From assembly GCA_025351325.1 (NCBI GenBank), contig JANXWE010000157.1, positions 1 to 42,338 of the forward strand: a DNA stretch of 42,338 nt. The letters are read 5' to 3'. Numbering within the stretch: position 1 is the stretch's first letter; the number at the start of each line of letters is the position of its first letter. The position numbers were made by a program, and so were the translations under genes. The notes beneath the pieces were generated by a model, which made no database searches, was not told the DNA's origin, and was given only the letters and a program-made list of their open reading frames with translations. Positions 41,969 to 42,338 of this stretch are shown in pieces. The stretch is from Fimbriiglobus sp. (GTDB lineage Bacteria > Planctomycetota > Planctomycetia > Gemmatales > Gemmataceae).

Positions 41969-42338
41969 ATGACTGCCATGCCGACGATCCCACTCGATCT
42001 GGAACGGGGACTGGACGGGTTATACGAACGGGACGAGGTCGCGTGGTACGACGCGATGGCCGCGCTGATCGGGCAGGGACGCACCGAGGAACTCGACTTT
42101 GCCAACCTCAAAGAGATCCTCGAAGACATGGGAAAACGCGACCGCCGGGAGGTGAAAAGCCGACTGCGTGTTTTAATGATCCACTGGTTGAAGTGGGAAC
42201 ACCAGCCCGAGAAACGCACCGGGAGTTGGGTGAGCACGCTGAGGCACCAGCGGTCGGAACTCGCCGAAGCGGCGTCCGATAGCCGAACCCTCCGCAACCA
42301 TCTCGTCGAAGTCTTCGACGAAACTTACCGAAAAGCTG
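41969..42338 (+). CDS. DUF29 family protein, 3' end beyond the window
   Basis: The frame opens at ATG 41969, behind GGGAGA, and runs without a stop off the right edge (123 codons seen). LYERDEVAWYDAMAALIGQG, then LDFANLKEILEDMGKRDRRE, VKSRLRVLMIHWLKWEHQPE and STLRHQRSELAEAASDSRTL match the DUF29 pattern, including its 'E.mg..er.e..SrL..Ll.HLLKW.yqp' core. DUF29 proteins are small, common in cyanobacteria and planctomycetes, and have no known function. It follows the TPR gene closely. Confidence 0.8.
   Translation, partial: MTAMPTIPLDLERGLDGLYERDEVAWYDAMAALIGQGRTEELDFANLKEILEDMGKRDRREVKSRLRVLMIHWLKWEHQPEKRTGSWVSTLRHQRSELAEAASDSRTLRNHLVEVFDETYRKA

Overview
This window looks like chromosomal DNA of a GC-rich planctomycete, most likely of the Gemmataceae (inference from gene content, not from a marker gene). 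The pointers are a DUF1559 prepilin-like protein tail, a YTV-repeat surface protein, a Lys/Ala-rich small basic protein, a membrane Ser/Thr kinase, many secreted proteins of unknown role, and structured intergenic repeats. Genes are tightly packed on both strands, with many convergent ends touching or overlapping. No rRNA, tRNA, CRISPR array, insertion sequence or prophage was recognised.

Region 1 (1-7.7 kb): the C-terminus of a DUF1559 protein, a GH3-fold adenylating enzyme, a secretin-N-like exported protein, the repetitive YTV protein followed by a clear terminator, TatC with an enlarged first loop, and a ROK sugar kinase. Region 2 (7.7-12.5 kb): an FAD/Fe-S fusion oxidoreductase (glycolate/D-lactate dehydrogenase type), a HigBA-like toxin-antitoxin pair with a plausible promoter, and a secreted transglutaminase-like protein. 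Region 3 (12.5-17.8 kb): a leftward tetR - RND adaptor - RND permease operon with a large palindrome between adaptor and permease. No outer-membrane channel gene is present.

Region 4 (17.8-19.1 kb) is a low-coding island. It holds a decayed gene remnant, two strong inverted repeats and one hypothetical ORF. Region 5 (19.2-28.7 kb) carries secreted proteins (propeller-like, YiiX-like hydrolase, TIM-barrel plus Ig-like fusion), an acyltransferase, a diheme cytochrome c, a BadF/N-acetylglucosamine-kinase-type ATPase coupled to a kinase whose catalytic Asp is replaced by Gly, and a CbiX chelatase.

Region 6 (28.7-32.2 kb) is the most interesting part. It is a leftward three-gene operon with an ExbB/TolQ/MotA-like proton channel, an Hsp70/actin-fold protein, and a single-pass protein that has an ExbD/MotB-like transmembrane Asp, a long coiled coil and a C-terminal vWA domain. 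I read it as a candidate proton-driven stator in which a vWA domain replaces the usual peptidoglycan- or TonB-facing domain. Region 7 (32.2-42.3 kb): dnaA, a double-GNAT acetyltransferase behind a 53-residue basic protein, an FdhF/YdeP-type molybdoenzyme, ligA, an element with terminal inverted repeats, a secreted TPR protein and the start of a DUF29 gene.

Functions come from motifs read by eye. No database search was run.
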